A stretch of DNA of 64,000 bases from Planctomycetaceae bacterium (GTDB lineage: Bacteria; Planctomycetota; Planctomycetia; Planctomycetales; Planctomycetaceae). The notes beneath the pieces are model-generated. The model was not told where the DNA came from and did no database searches. It saw only the letters and a program-made list of their open reading frames with translations. Below are positions 18,464 through 27,263 of the stretch, piece by piece. The stretch spans positions 1 through 64,000 of the forward strand of contig JAWKTX010000018.1 in the NCBI GenBank assembly GCA_041398825.1. The letters run 5' to 3'. Position 1 is the stretch's first letter, and each line of letters starts with the position of its first letter. Both the position numbers and the translations under genes were made by a program.

Positions 18464-19611
18464 TATTCCTCACCCCCAAATGCCAGATTGATTGAGGGCA
18501 GAGATTCTGGCGGAGAGACTGAGAGAATGGCACTCTTTACAAATGGTGGTATGGGATCACCATAGATTGCCAATGACGTCTTAGCTCGTGTTGCAAGTGT
18601 GAAGATTAGATTGCGTTGCAGAGGAAAACGCTTTAAAGATTCCATCATCGCACCATGTACCGCTCGAAATTCAAGTCCTTTACAACCATGCATAGTCGTT
18701 AAGCAAATTGGAATATTGACGTCGAACGTTGAGTAACCTTCACCCGACGATTGTTTAACAAACATCCCTGCAATCGCCGTCTTCGACAATGCTTCGCCCA
18801 TGCGGTCGACATCGGAGTTTCGAGGGCAAATTACTGCAAGCATTTCACCCGGAAATGCTTTAGTTTGGATTTGGAGCTGTTTCACTATGGTCGCAACTTG
18901 CCCATCGAAATCTAGTTCTTTCCATTCGAAGAAACTTGGTAAGCTGTCCTCTGGATACCTGCAGGTAGGAAGCGTCTTTTCGTAGGAAGCCATACCTTTG
19001 CCAATTGAATCTGCTATCCGGCATATCTGGACTCCGTTTCGATAGTGGTAACGAAGTCGGTGGACAACACATGCCGATTGCAAACTTGAGACGCCTGAAC
19101 CACCCGTGTAAAGCTGTTGCCGTGAATCCGCAACTGCAAAGATTCGGCTCGACAAGCTTCGAAACACATCGATCTCTTCCGGTAAAAAGTCTTGTGCCTC
19201 ATCAAGGAAAATTGCATCGTAAGGTGGATAATCCAAGCTTGCTCGTAGTGCGCGGGCTCTCTCAACGAGTTCTCGCCTAACTTGATCGAAAGGGACATCG
19301 ACGTCTGGAGCTGCGTGCCCATACTCTCTAAGAAGATCGTAAAAACATCTCGAGCTTGTCTTTAGTTTGTCGACGTCAAAATTGTATTGATCGGATCCGC
19401 GAGCAAGAAACTCGCGCAGCGTTCTTCCAAGCACTACGACGAGAATATTGGGAGTGACTTTTGAGACGTAGTTGGCACGCAGCAGCAGTAGATTTGTCTT
19501 CCCACTGCCAGGCGGTCCAAGTATCAAATGGTCCTGGTCTAGTGGTAAGTTAAGTATACCGCCTTGCTCAGCATCTAGCTTTGTTAAGTTGAGCCACCAC
19601 TCATTATTCAT
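18463..19611 (-). CDS. Compact SF1 (UvrD-like) helicase (operon gene 2)
   Basis: The 382-residue protein has Walker A GPPGSGKT (32-39), Walker B IFLDEAQDF (134-142), DSRQQLY (162-168), TTMHGCKGLEF (305-315) and LATRAKTSL (339-347), matching UvrD/Rep motifs. Typical UvrD is about 700 residues, so the 1B and 2B insertion domains are largely missing and no nuclease domain is present. It should be a DNA- or RNA-dependent ATPase or translocase. The start overlaps the kinase gene stop by eight bases. The close coupling to a kinase is unusual for this family. Confidence 0.8.
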   Translation of the reverse strand: MNNEWWLNLTKLDAEQGGILNLPLDQDHLILGPPGSGKTNLLLLRANYVSKVTPNILVVVLGRTLREFLARGSDQYNFDVDKLKTSSRCFYDLLREYGHAAPDVDVPFDQVRRELVERARALRASLDYPPYDAIFLDEAQDFLPEEIDVFRSLSSRIFAVADSRQQLYTGGSGVSSLQSACVVHRLRYHYRNGVQICRIADSIGKGMASYEKTLPTCRYPEDSLPSFFEWKELDFDGQVATIVKQLQIQTKAFPGEMLAVICPRNSDVDRMGEALSKTAIAGMFVKQSSGEGYSTFDVNIPICLTTMHGCKGLEFRAVHGAMMESLKRFPLQRNLIFTLATRAKTSLAIYGDPIPPFVKSAILSVSPPESLPSINLAFGGEE

Positions 19612-20950
19612 TAGAATGCCTCAGTATTTGCATTAAGTCCCTCGCTAACTCTTCCCGCACAGAAATCGAGAATTGCTCGAGAACAAAAACGCCTTCGTAG
19701 AACGATCTGAATCGCAGTTCGTCGGTTCGCGATAGGGGTTGACCGACGGCGGTGGACAAAGAGCAAACACAAGACCTTGAACTTGCGTCAGTTATTTTTG
19801 TCGATATGACCGAACATACTGAAATTGGTTTTTGAGGAGTTCCATACTCAATTTCGACAACCAACATCGACGTTGTATCCGATTCCAAATCTTCACGTCG
19901 TGCGATCGTGTAGTTGGGGAACACTAGTTCTTTTCCTGACATGAAGGACCGGATGGCTAGCTCGACTTCATGTGCAATCTCTGTTAATGTTCGTTTTAGA
20001 CGGTGTTGCGACACAGCTCCCTGTGGAAAGTTCAATTTTGCGGTGTCTGCTCTATGCAAAGCTCCTAAAAGCTCTTCTAGCTGTGTCAGCTGATCACCAA
20101 CGGTAGGAGTGTTAAGAAATCGATCCCAGTTCACGAGGGCAAGGCGTTGAAGTGGGTCCTTGTGCATACAATCTAGGGAGAGTTTAACGAGATCCGCTGG
20201 TGCATCGGTAGAGTCAATGATTGGTGGAACTTCACGAATCGCTCTTAGCAATGCATCGCCTTGAAATTCCGCAAACGGGGGCTTCAGAGTTAACATCTCA
20301 TAAAGCGTTGCGCCTAGTTGGTAGAACGTTACAGCAAGCCAGCCTTGTTCATCTAATTGCACCAAGTTGTCCAGTAGTTCAGGTGGAGCATATTCTTTCG
20401 TACCTTTAATATGGACGGAACCTTGATCGGTGATTGTCTCGCCACTTACAGGACGAACTAAACCTAGATCGAGGAGCGTAACATTAAAATCATCCATTCT
20501 GACAGCAACATTGGCAGGCTTGATGTCTCTATGGACCTGTTGCATATCGGCGTGCATGAAGAGCGCGGCCGCAGCGATCTGTTGAATTACTGTACGAATC
20601 TTCTCACGCGGCAAATCTTGCACAACTTCTTCTAATGTTGGGGCTTCAACGAACTCCATTGTCAAATAGTGATAGCCTAGGTGCACGCCCGCGCAATACG
20701 TTTTGACAAGATTGGGGTGAATCAGGTGCCGCTTTTCGACCTGCCGTTCGATCCGCTCCTTCTCGGCATCCGATTTCTGGAACAACTCTCGAGCATAGAT
20801 TTTGATCGCAGCGTGTTTGTGGCCATTTGAACCAACCAGGACCACGCTTGTACCACCCTTGGCATGGAGTCCCTCAATGGTGAAACCGTCAAGCTCTTCG
20901 CCTTCGAAATCCTTCGCAATTCGCTGAGCTAGATCATCCGTCATTAACAT
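19604..20950 (-). CDS. Ser/Thr protein kinase (operon gene 1)
   Basis: The 448-residue protein has a bacterial Hanks-type kinase domain at about 20-285: a glycine-rich loop GLHAKGGTSVV (27-37), the ATP lysine in AIK (50), HRDIKPAN (140-147), DLG in place of DFG (161-163) and APPE (188-191). The last 160 residues are unknown, with no transmembrane helix, so it is cytoplasmic. It leads the operon and probably phosphorylates its partners or a cellular target. An alternative ATG lies two codons in; no clear ribosome site chooses between them. Confidence 0.85.
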   Translation of the reverse strand: MLMTDDLAQRIAKDFEGEELDGFTIEGLHAKGGTSVVLVGSNGHKHAAIKIYARELFQKSDAEKERIERQVEKRHLIHPNLVKTYCAGVHLGYHYLTMEFVEAPTLEEVVQDLPREKIRTVIQQIAAAALFMHADMQQVHRDIKPANVAVRMDDFNVTLLDLGLVRPVSGETITDQGSVHIKGTKEYAPPELLDNLVQLDEQGWLAVTFYQLGATLYEMLTLKPPFAEFQGDALLRAIREVPPIIDSTDAPADLVKLSLDCMHKDPLQRLALVNWDRFLNTPTVGDQLTQLEELLGALHRADTAKLNFPQGAVSQHRLKRTLTEIAHEVELAIRSFMSGKELVFPNYTIARREDLESDTTSMLVVEIEYGTPQKPISVCSVISTKITDASSRSCVCSLSTAVGQPLSRTDELRFRSFYEGVFVLEQFSISVREELARDLMQILRHSNE

Positions 20951-21344
20951 CTGTGGCTACCGAACTTCATTTCAAGTGCTCGCACTGACCATTTACCCAT
21001 AACCAAACCAACTATTCTATCGCCTGAATACTTCCGCCGTCTGCCGAGCACAATGAGAACTAGTCTGCAATGGTCGAGAGGGGGGATTATTAGAGTCATA
21101 GACCGCTAATCACGCAACAAAGGTTGCCCCCGTTCGCATCCGGACTCCGAACGAGAACTCTGTGTTAACTCTGGAGGCCCCCGAAAAGAGAGAGTCAGAG
21201 AGTTCGGGACCGATTTTTCGCACCAGCGGGTGCAAACTTGAGGGTTTCGTTCGAGAGACGGAAATCTCTCCGCAAACAGAGAGCGCGGCGGATTGGACCG
21301 GCGAACCGCGAAAAGCTTTGGAAACCCACGAATAGCTTGGTAGA
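20951..21344. other. Intergenic stretch upstream of the kinase operon
   Basis: The 394 bases between the operon and the tRNA terminator should hold the operon promoter, but no clear -35/-10 pair was found. It includes purine-rich runs such as GGAGGCCCCCG and AGAGAGAG at 21170-21200. This is the most likely right boundary zone of the accessory island. No repeat of the tRNA end was spotted here. Confidence 0.4.
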
Positions 21345-21386
21345 AACGAAAAACGCCCGGCTGTCGATCTCTCGACGCCGGGCGTT
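21345..21386 (-). terminator. Rho-independent terminator of tRNA-Asn
   Basis: The arms 21352-21361 and 21377-21386 are perfect 10-base reverse complements (AACGCCCGGC and GCCGGGCGTT). An inner GTCGA/TCGAC extends the stem around a four-base loop. On the minus strand a run of five T follows the stem, giving an intrinsic terminator about 40 bases after the tRNA 3' end. Confidence 0.85.
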
Positions 21387-21424
21387 AAGTCTTTTGGTCG
21401 CCAAAGTTAGAACTTTGACGAAAG

Positions 21425-21497
21425 CTCCTCCGGTAGGACTCGAACCTACGACCCGGCGGTTAACAGCCGCCTGCTCTACCAACTGAGCTACAGAGGA
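21425..21497 (-). tRNA. tRNA-Asn (anticodon GTT)
   Basis: The minus strand folds as a cloverleaf of 73 bases. The acceptor stem is TCCTCTG with CGGAGGA, with one G-T pair. The D arm is AGCTCAGTTGGTAGAGC, the anticodon loop CTGTTAA carries GTT, and the T arm contains GGTTCGAGTCC. The discriminator is G and CCA is not encoded. The gene borders the accessory region to its left, and tRNA 3' ends are common integration sites. Confidence 0.95.
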
Positions 21498-22059
21498 AAA
21501 GTTTGCTTCCTGCACCGTTATTCGGTCAGGGCGAGGGGGGAAGTTAACTGCGGATCAGAATGATTGCAAGTGAGTTTCAGATCGTTTCGCGGCTGTTTTC
21601 GTTTGCGAAAACAACAATCCGCAGGATTTGCCGGAGCAGGCGGGGTCCTCAATTGATTTGAGAGACTGACGGAGATTTGCGAATCGAACAGTGAGCTTTG
21701 GTTCCCTTTCCATGTTTCTGTCCCAACGAGATCAGGAATAGAACGCGCGTCCTTGAAAACGCCGCTTCAGGGCCGAAAACGTGAAAAGAAACCGTGACGG
21801 CACCGGGCACTCTGTCGGTTGCGATTGCTGGGGCTGAGGGCTTCAGGATCTCACGGCATGGTTGAATTGAACCGTTCGAGTATCCTGACGGCCGGTAGAT
21901 TCTGCTGGACCAGAAGCAATTCGCCGAGTGACTTTCGCGTGAACTTCGGGTGTTCTATTTCTCGGTGTTGAGTGTGATTGACGTTTCCAGGTAACGTCCG
22001 GTCCCCTCTGAATGTTCCCCGTGTTTCTCACCTTTCGGCATCTCGAACAGGTCGCAGAT
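21498..22059. other. Intergenic region upstream of tRNA-Asn and the next gene
   Basis: About 560 bases without a supportable gene. A perfect 7-base hairpin GTTTTCG/CGAAAAC with a four-base loop lies near 21594-21611, with no T-tract. Promoters for the tRNA (leftward) and for the gene at 22060 (rightward) are expected here, but none is obvious. Confidence 0.4.
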
Positions 22060-22914
22060 ATGAATCGCTCCCCTGGTCCACGATGGTCAATTGCCCGGGT
22101 CTTATCCGTTTGCATTGCTGTGTCTTCTTCGCTGTTTCTGCATCCAGCGAGCGTGGTTGCTCAGGGATTTCGTGTTTCTACGCACGTGTACAATGTTGCA
22201 GGAGCTGGTGGTGCGGATTCGGTGTTATCCAGCAGCCTGTCGTTGTTCAGCAATGGACGTGTCTACGACTACATCGATGCCGCAGATGAGGTCATCATTT
22301 TTGATCCCATGCAGAAAAAGTTCACCATCCTGAATGTGGCACGAGAGCTGACGACGACCATTAGTTTCGAAGAAATCCGTCGTCATCTGGACAAGAGAGT
22401 GCCAACCGTTGAACAGTACCTGCAGGAGCTGGCACAGCAGAGGAACCCATCCGCAGAGGCCGTTGCGACGAATCTTCGATTTCAGCTGAATCCTGAGTTC
22501 AGAAGAGACTACAAAGCCATGAATGGTCACCTCGAGCTGACCTCGTCTTCGTGGAATTATCGGGTGGAAACTCAACCCTGGCAGAATGCAGATCAGGTGG
22601 AGACGTACCTGCAGTATGCGGACTGGACTGCGCGGCTGAATCATGTGCTGCACCCGGGAAGTTTTTTCCCGGAGCCTCGCCTTGCACTGAACAAATCGCT
22701 GCGAGAGCTGAAAACGCGGGTCCCGGTCGCGATTGAACTGGATCTTCGACCGTCAGAATCGCTGCACATTCGAGCTCAGCATCAGTTTCGTCAGGGCCTT
22801 GATGATGACGACCGACGACGAATTGCTCGATGGGACCACGCTGCCGCCAGTCAAAGCGTCCGTCAGCTGCCATTCCTGAGCTATCAGCAGACCGTATTGC
22901 TGTCCCGCAAATAG
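22060..22914 (+). CDS. Exported protein of unknown function
   Basis: The ATG at 22060 (MNRSPGPRW) gives a 284-residue protein with a signal peptide: basic start, hydrophobic VLSVCIAVSSSLFL, and a likely cut after VVAQG. An earlier in-frame start at 22012 would put about 16 residues before the signal and is less likely. The mature part is soluble and charged with no known domain. It contains segments typical of small planctomycete exported proteins (VYDYIDAADEVIIFDP, with an Asp/Glu-rich style). No operon partner is next to it. Confidence 0.65.
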   Translation: MNRSPGPRWSIARVLSVCIAVSSSLFLHPASVVAQGFRVSTHVYNVAGAGGADSVLSSSLSLFSNGRVYDYIDAADEVIIFDPMQKKFTILNVARELTTTISFEEIRRHLDKRVPTVEQYLQELAQQRNPSAEAVATNLRFQLNPEFRRDYKAMNGHLELTSSSWNYRVETQPWQNADQVETYLQYADWTARLNHVLHPGSFFPEPRLALNKSLRELKTRVPVAIELDLRPSESLHIRAQHQFRQGLDDDDRRRIARWDHAAASQSVRQLPFLSYQQTVLLSRK

Positions 22915-23003
22915 ACCACGCGATGGGCTCCGGCAAGATGTGGTTCCTGGTGCCACATCTGTTCCCGTTGCTGGAAATCAGCACTGATCATCTGGAACTC
23001 TGA

Positions 23004-24443
23004 TCAGATAGTGCCCTGTTGTTCTTTCGCGGCGATGAGTTGCTCGCGCTCCGGCATCGATTTGTAAAACGGATCCAGGGGAAAGCACCCGGAAACAATT
23101 CCATTTCGGGGCGCGGTTGTGCAGTCACTGAATGTGCGACAGATCTTTTTTCGGGCCATCGGTCGGCCTGACAGGACATCTGCGGGCAGTTCCGGGTATG
23201 AAAGCACCATCCGGCCCAGGCCGATACTATCGGCCATCTCTTTCTCAAGCACGGCCTGGCCAACATTTGGCAGCCACTCCTGAAGGTACGAATAGCCGGA
23301 GCCGACGACGATCATCTCCGGGCAACGTCGTTTGAGCTCGGCGGTGGCCATGATTTGCCGGTGAACACCGACCAATGGATCTTCGGGAGGCTGATAGCCG
23401 TCGGAAGGCGGAAAGAGTGCAGGCCTTTGAATGTGTGGATTGTAGTAGGGGCTGCCGCACGTCGTGCAGGCCAGATCGATCTCCAGGGCATGAAGCAATC
23501 TTAAGAATTCGACAGGCTCACTCAGATCAATTCCGGTTCCCGAACCATCTCCACCAAAAGCGCAATGGTAGGCTTCTGTCGTGGATGGTACGCCCACCCG
23601 ATCGTGAGTTGCCGATGGCTGAAAGGGAACAAAGTCAAAGACGCTGACACGAACTCCGATGTGCAGACCGGGCGCATTGGCACGAATCCCCGCTACGATA
23701 TCGCGAAGAAATCGTGTTCTGTTTTCGAACGAACCGCCAAATTCTCCGGGGCGATCAAAGCCACTCAGAAGTTCGTGGCCGAGGTATCCATGACAGTGCT
23801 TAACGTCGACCCACGAGAATCCGGCTTTTTGAGCGAGCGCACACGCCGCCACGAAATCATCAATAAGCCGCTTCAATTCATCATCAGACAGGATTGGGGT
23901 ATCTGTTGTGATTCCGAGTCTGGCGTCGAGCACCGGGTGTCTGTATGCAATCCGCGGCTTCAATTGTGTCTTGCTGTCAGGTTTGGCGTAACGCCCGGAA
24001 TGGGTGAGCTGCAGCCCGATCAGCAGGTCCTCGTCGTTACCGAATGATTCGCGATGGGTGGATACAAGAAGTTCCCGTAGCCCGGCGATATCTGCCAGCG
24101 TCGAGGTGTTCAAAAGCAATTGATTTGGATTGGCGCGACCATCCTGACGCACCGCGACCGCTTCGCCTCCCCAGATCAACTTTGCTCCGCTGAGCCCGAA
24201 ATTCTTCCAGCGACGACGTGTCAGGTCGGTGGGCCTTCCGTCTGTCGTCCCATCCCATCCTTCCATAGGAAGGATACAGTAACGATTGCCAATGTTTCCT
24301 GCTCGACTTTGGATGGGTCGAGTTGCCGGTCCATTTCCCGTTGAATCCAACTGTGTGACGAATGGCAGGTCCAGTTGAAGCTCGTTCAGGCGGTTCTGGA
24401 ATTCTTCGGCGGTTTTGAAGGTTGAAATCCGGGGATACTGCAT
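23004..24443 (-). CDS. NADH:flavin oxidoreductase (old yellow enzyme family)
   Basis: The 479-residue protein is an FMN TIM-barrel of the OYE family. It has WGGEAVAV, LQLTHSGRYAKP, then a His-x-x-His type motif in VKHCHGYLGHELLSGF, followed by GGSFENRTRFLRDI; the last two are hallmarks of the 2,4-dienoyl-CoA-reductase-like branch. The Fe-S and NAD domains of the long branch are absent. The ATG at 24443 (MQYPRIS) is chosen over an upstream start at 24584. It would reduce enones or related substrates with NAD(P)H; the substrate is unknown. No operon partner is seen. Confidence 0.8.
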   Translation of the reverse strand: MQYPRISTFKTAEEFQNRLNELQLDLPFVTQLDSTGNGPATRPIQSRAGNIGNRYCILPMEGWDGTTDGRPTDLTRRRWKNFGLSGAKLIWGGEAVAVRQDGRANPNQLLLNTSTLADIAGLRELLVSTHRESFGNDEDLLIGLQLTHSGRYAKPDSKTQLKPRIAYRHPVLDARLGITTDTPILSDDELKRLIDDFVAACALAQKAGFSWVDVKHCHGYLGHELLSGFDRPGEFGGSFENRTRFLRDIVAGIRANAPGLHIGVRVSVFDFVPFQPSATHDRVGVPSTTEAYHCAFGGDGSGTGIDLSEPVEFLRLLHALEIDLACTTCGSPYYNPHIQRPALFPPSDGYQPPEDPLVGVHRQIMATAELKRRCPEMIVVGSGYSYLQEWLPNVGQAVLEKEMADSIGLGRMVLSYPELPADVLSGRPMARKKICRTFSDCTTAPRNGIVSGCFPLDPFYKSMPEREQLIAAKEQQGTI

Positions 24444-24751
24444 GCTTCTGTTCTTGATACTTTGCTGAAGAATGGGTGACGGCCGTCGGAAAAATGAATA
24501 CGTTTTCGGGTGTCGGGCCTGAGGTGAAGTGGGTCGGTACGGTGAAATCGTCTGACTCATAAAGGCCGTTGTTGCCTCGAACACTGGCGGACGAAAACAG
24601 TCCGGAGTTCGGGGGCCGCAGTGTTCGTCCGTGGCAGTGTAGTGTTACGCGCAAGCTTTCGATTTATCGGCGGCTGTAAAAAGCCAGGAAAATATCGGCC
24701 TGATTTTGAATGCGGATCACGGCGTCACTGCCGCTTGAATGAGACTCGAGG

Positions 24752-25831
24752 TCAGAAGGATGTACCGGCGAATGTCACTTCGCAATCCGGGTGAGCCTTC
24801 TTGAATTCGTCCGCACCGGCTTGTGTGCAGGCAGAGTTTTCAATTCGCAGGACTTTCAATTCCTTGTGCGAACGAAGGCGGCCGAGCGTTTCGTCCGAAA
24901 CACCTGTGCAGTTCGCAAGATTCAACTGCTCCAGTTGCTTCATTCCCGAAAGCAATCGCAATCCCTGGTCTGACACCTGATTACCGGACAGGTTGAGCAC
25001 TCTGATCCGGGATGCTCCTTTCAGGGCCTGAATGACCACGTCACCCGCCTGGCACCCTCCCGCAGACACGACTTCCAGAGATCGCTGGCCATCAAGGTGG
25101 GTGAAGCCATAGTAACCGAACCTGGTGTTACTGGCTTCGATAACTTTCAGCTGAGACCTGGCCCCCCTGGGGCCAAGGGCAGCGAAACCGGATCCTTCGA
25201 TTCGGCACCCGGAGACATTTATTTCCTCCAGTTTGGTAAGCGTCGCCAGGTGAACAAATCCGTCATCGGTAATTTGTGTATTCGAAAGATCGAGGTGTGT
25301 GAGTTCCGTGCACGGTGACAGGTAGCTCAGACTTTGACTGTTCACGCCTGCCCCTGACAGGGAAAGCCAGGTTATCTGAGACAGCGAAGCCAGCGGTTGA
25401 TAGTCATCAGTCAGCACGGGGCAATTGGTCAGATCAAGCCGTCGGAGTTCATTGAATGCTGCCAGAGACTGCAGTCCGGCTTTTGTGATCTGTGCGGATC
25501 GCAGGTTGAGTTCTTCCAGCATCCGGGTTTCTGGTTCGAAGTTTGCCAGAGCAGCCAGGTCGGCATCGGTGCGTTCGTGCGGCTGCTTTGCTTTGAACTG
25601 ACTGACAATCACCTCGGGAGTGAGCGGTTCCTGATTTGTGAGTGACGACGCCGGCGGCGATCCGATTGCGGGAGGCGCAGCGGGTGTCTGATCTGCGTTT
25701 TGCTCCACCTCGAGTGCATCAGTTGTCGAATCTGACGGGCTGGGGATGCCGAGATCCTGACACCCGGGAGCGCAGAGGGTCAACGACAATACGAATACGG
25801 CTGACCTGACAAATCTTGTGAGTACGACCAT
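24752..25831 (-). CDS. Leucine-rich-repeat lipoprotein
   Basis: The 359-residue protein has a lipoprotein signal with lipobox LCAPGC, then a low-complexity Ser/Pro/Ala linker. At least eight LRR units of about 24 residues follow (LEELNLRSAQITKAGL, LTHLDLSNTQITDDGF, IRVLNLSGNQVSDQGL). It is a surface or periplasmic binding protein of a type very common in planctomycetes. A GGA lies ten bases before the ATG. Partners are unknown. Confidence 0.8.
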   Translation of the reverse strand: MVVLTRFVRSAVFVLSLTLCAPGCQDLGIPSPSDSTTDALEVEQNADQTPAAPPAIGSPPASSLTNQEPLTPEVIVSQFKAKQPHERTDADLAALANFEPETRMLEELNLRSAQITKAGLQSLAAFNELRRLDLTNCPVLTDDYQPLASLSQITWLSLSGAGVNSQSLSYLSPCTELTHLDLSNTQITDDGFVHLATLTKLEEINVSGCRIEGSGFAALGPRGARSQLKVIEASNTRFGYYGFTHLDGQRSLEVVSAGGCQAGDVVIQALKGASRIRVLNLSGNQVSDQGLRLLSGMKQLEQLNLANCTGVSDETLGRLRSHKELKVLRIENSACTQAGADEFKKAHPDCEVTFAGTSF

Positions 25832-26087
25832 GGAGCATCTTCCGAATCAAAATACCGGACTGGGCCCATCGGGATCATACTGTCAATCATTATTACCGCA
25901 ATCGTGCGCTGAGGCTGTCTCAACCACTCTGAGCCGGTCTGAAGCCGATCTGCTGTGGCTGAGAACGCGCAAACTGGCCGCAGGAATCAGATGGCTTATC
26001 GTGGGCAGCGAGAAAGCGTTGCCTGTTACCGTCTTTCACTTCTGCATCAGAGGTTGGCATCAGGAGCGATGCGAGCTGAGGCGAATC

Positions 26088-27242
26088 CTATACCAGGCCG
26101 ATTTTGACCTGTGCGTCGAGCGGTGTTGTGGATCCGAAACGCGCGACGCAGAGTTCGACGATGCGTTCGGCGGCTTTACCGTCACCGTATGGGTTGACGT
26201 CGACCTGCATTTGTTCGTAGGCGTCGCGATCGCTGAGTAATCGAGAGACCTCGTCGATGATTGTTTGAGGGTTCGTGCCAACCAGTTTTGTAGCTCCCAC
26301 AGTGAGTGCTTCGGGCCGTTCGGTCGACTCTCGCGTTACCAGCACAGGCTTTCGAAGCGTCGGTGCTTCTTCCTGGACGCCCCCGGAATCGCTGAGGATC
26401 AATGTCGCCTGGTCCATTAACCAGATGAATTCGGGATAGTCTGCGGGAGCAATCAGATGCACGTTGCTTCGGTCCGCGAGTCGTTCGTGGACGGGTCCGC
26501 TGATATTGGGATTCAGATGGACAGGATAGACAAACTGGACTTTCGGAAACTGCATCGCAAGCGTGGCGATCGCAGTGCAGAGATTTCGAATTCCATCTCC
26601 ATGATTTTCACGGCGATGGGCAGTGATCAAAACCATCGGCCGGCCGGCGATGTCCGGATGCTTCTGCATCCACGTGGCGGCGTTCAATCGTTCCTGTGCG
26701 ACCGCAATTTGGAGGGCATCAAGCACTGTGTTGCCCGTCACAATCACGTCCGCAGCCGGGTAGCCTTCATTCAGCAGATTCTGTCGTGCAACTTCAGTTG
26801 GAGCACAATGCAGGGCTGTCGTCAGTGAGCAAACTCGGCGATTGAACTCTTCAGGAAATGGAGAATCGATGCTGTCCGTTCGGAGACCGGCTTCTACGTG
26901 CACAAACGGAATTCTCGCGTAGAACGCCGCCATGCTCGCGCAGAAAGCTGTTGTTGTGTCTCCCTGCCCGACGATGCAGTCCGGCTGATACTGTTGAATG
27001 GCCCCTGTCAGTGATGTCAGGCACCGGGCGGTCAGATCCGATAACGATTGTCCGGCGGTCATTAAATCCAGATCGATGTCGGCTCGAATTCCAAAGTAGT
27101 CATTCACCTGGTCCAGCATCTGTCGGTGTTGTCCAGTGACGCATACGACGGGCTTCACCCGCTTATCCCGCCGGGCTGCAAGCACAAGGGGAGCCATCTT
27201 GATTGCTTCGGGTCGGGTGCCGAATACGAGCATCATCTTCAT
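26088..27242 (-). CDS. wecB: UDP-N-acetylglucosamine 2-epimerase (non-hydrolysing)
   Basis: The 384-residue protein carries GTRPEAIKMAPL at the start, VTGQHRQML, a VHVEAGLRT block, and SDSGGVQEEAPTLRKPVLV near the C-terminus, all diagnostic of WecB-type epimerases. These convert UDP-GlcNAc to UDP-ManNAc; the WbpI branch does the same to 2,3-diacetamido uronic acids. Because the cluster also contains WbpB-, WbpE- and WbpD-like genes, the WbpI role is plausible. It is the last gene of the glycan cluster, 22 bases after the membrane glycosyltransferase. Confidence 0.9.
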   Translation of the reverse strand: MKMMLVFGTRPEAIKMAPLVLAARRDKRVKPVVCVTGQHRQMLDQVNDYFGIRADIDLDLMTAGQSLSDLTARCLTSLTGAIQQYQPDCIVGQGDTTTAFCASMAAFYARIPFVHVEAGLRTDSIDSPFPEEFNRRVCSLTTALHCAPTEVARQNLLNEGYPAADVIVTGNTVLDALQIAVAQERLNAATWMQKHPDIAGRPMVLITAHRRENHGDGIRNLCTAIATLAMQFPKVQFVYPVHLNPNISGPVHERLADRSNVHLIAPADYPEFIWLMDQATLILSDSGGVQEEAPTLRKPVLVTRESTERPEALTVGATKLVGTNPQTIIDEVSRLLSDRDAYEQMQVDVNPYGDGKAAERIVELCVARFGSTTPLDAQVKIGLV

Positions 27243-27263
27243 AACGAGAGGTTCCAGTAGGCA

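Noticed and set aside
1..21424. Prophage
   Set aside because: No capsid, tail, terminase, portal or lysis gene was found.
21238..21486. 82-residue plus-strand ORF
   Set aside because: It reads through the complementary strand of tRNA-Asn and its terminator, a classic false ORF.
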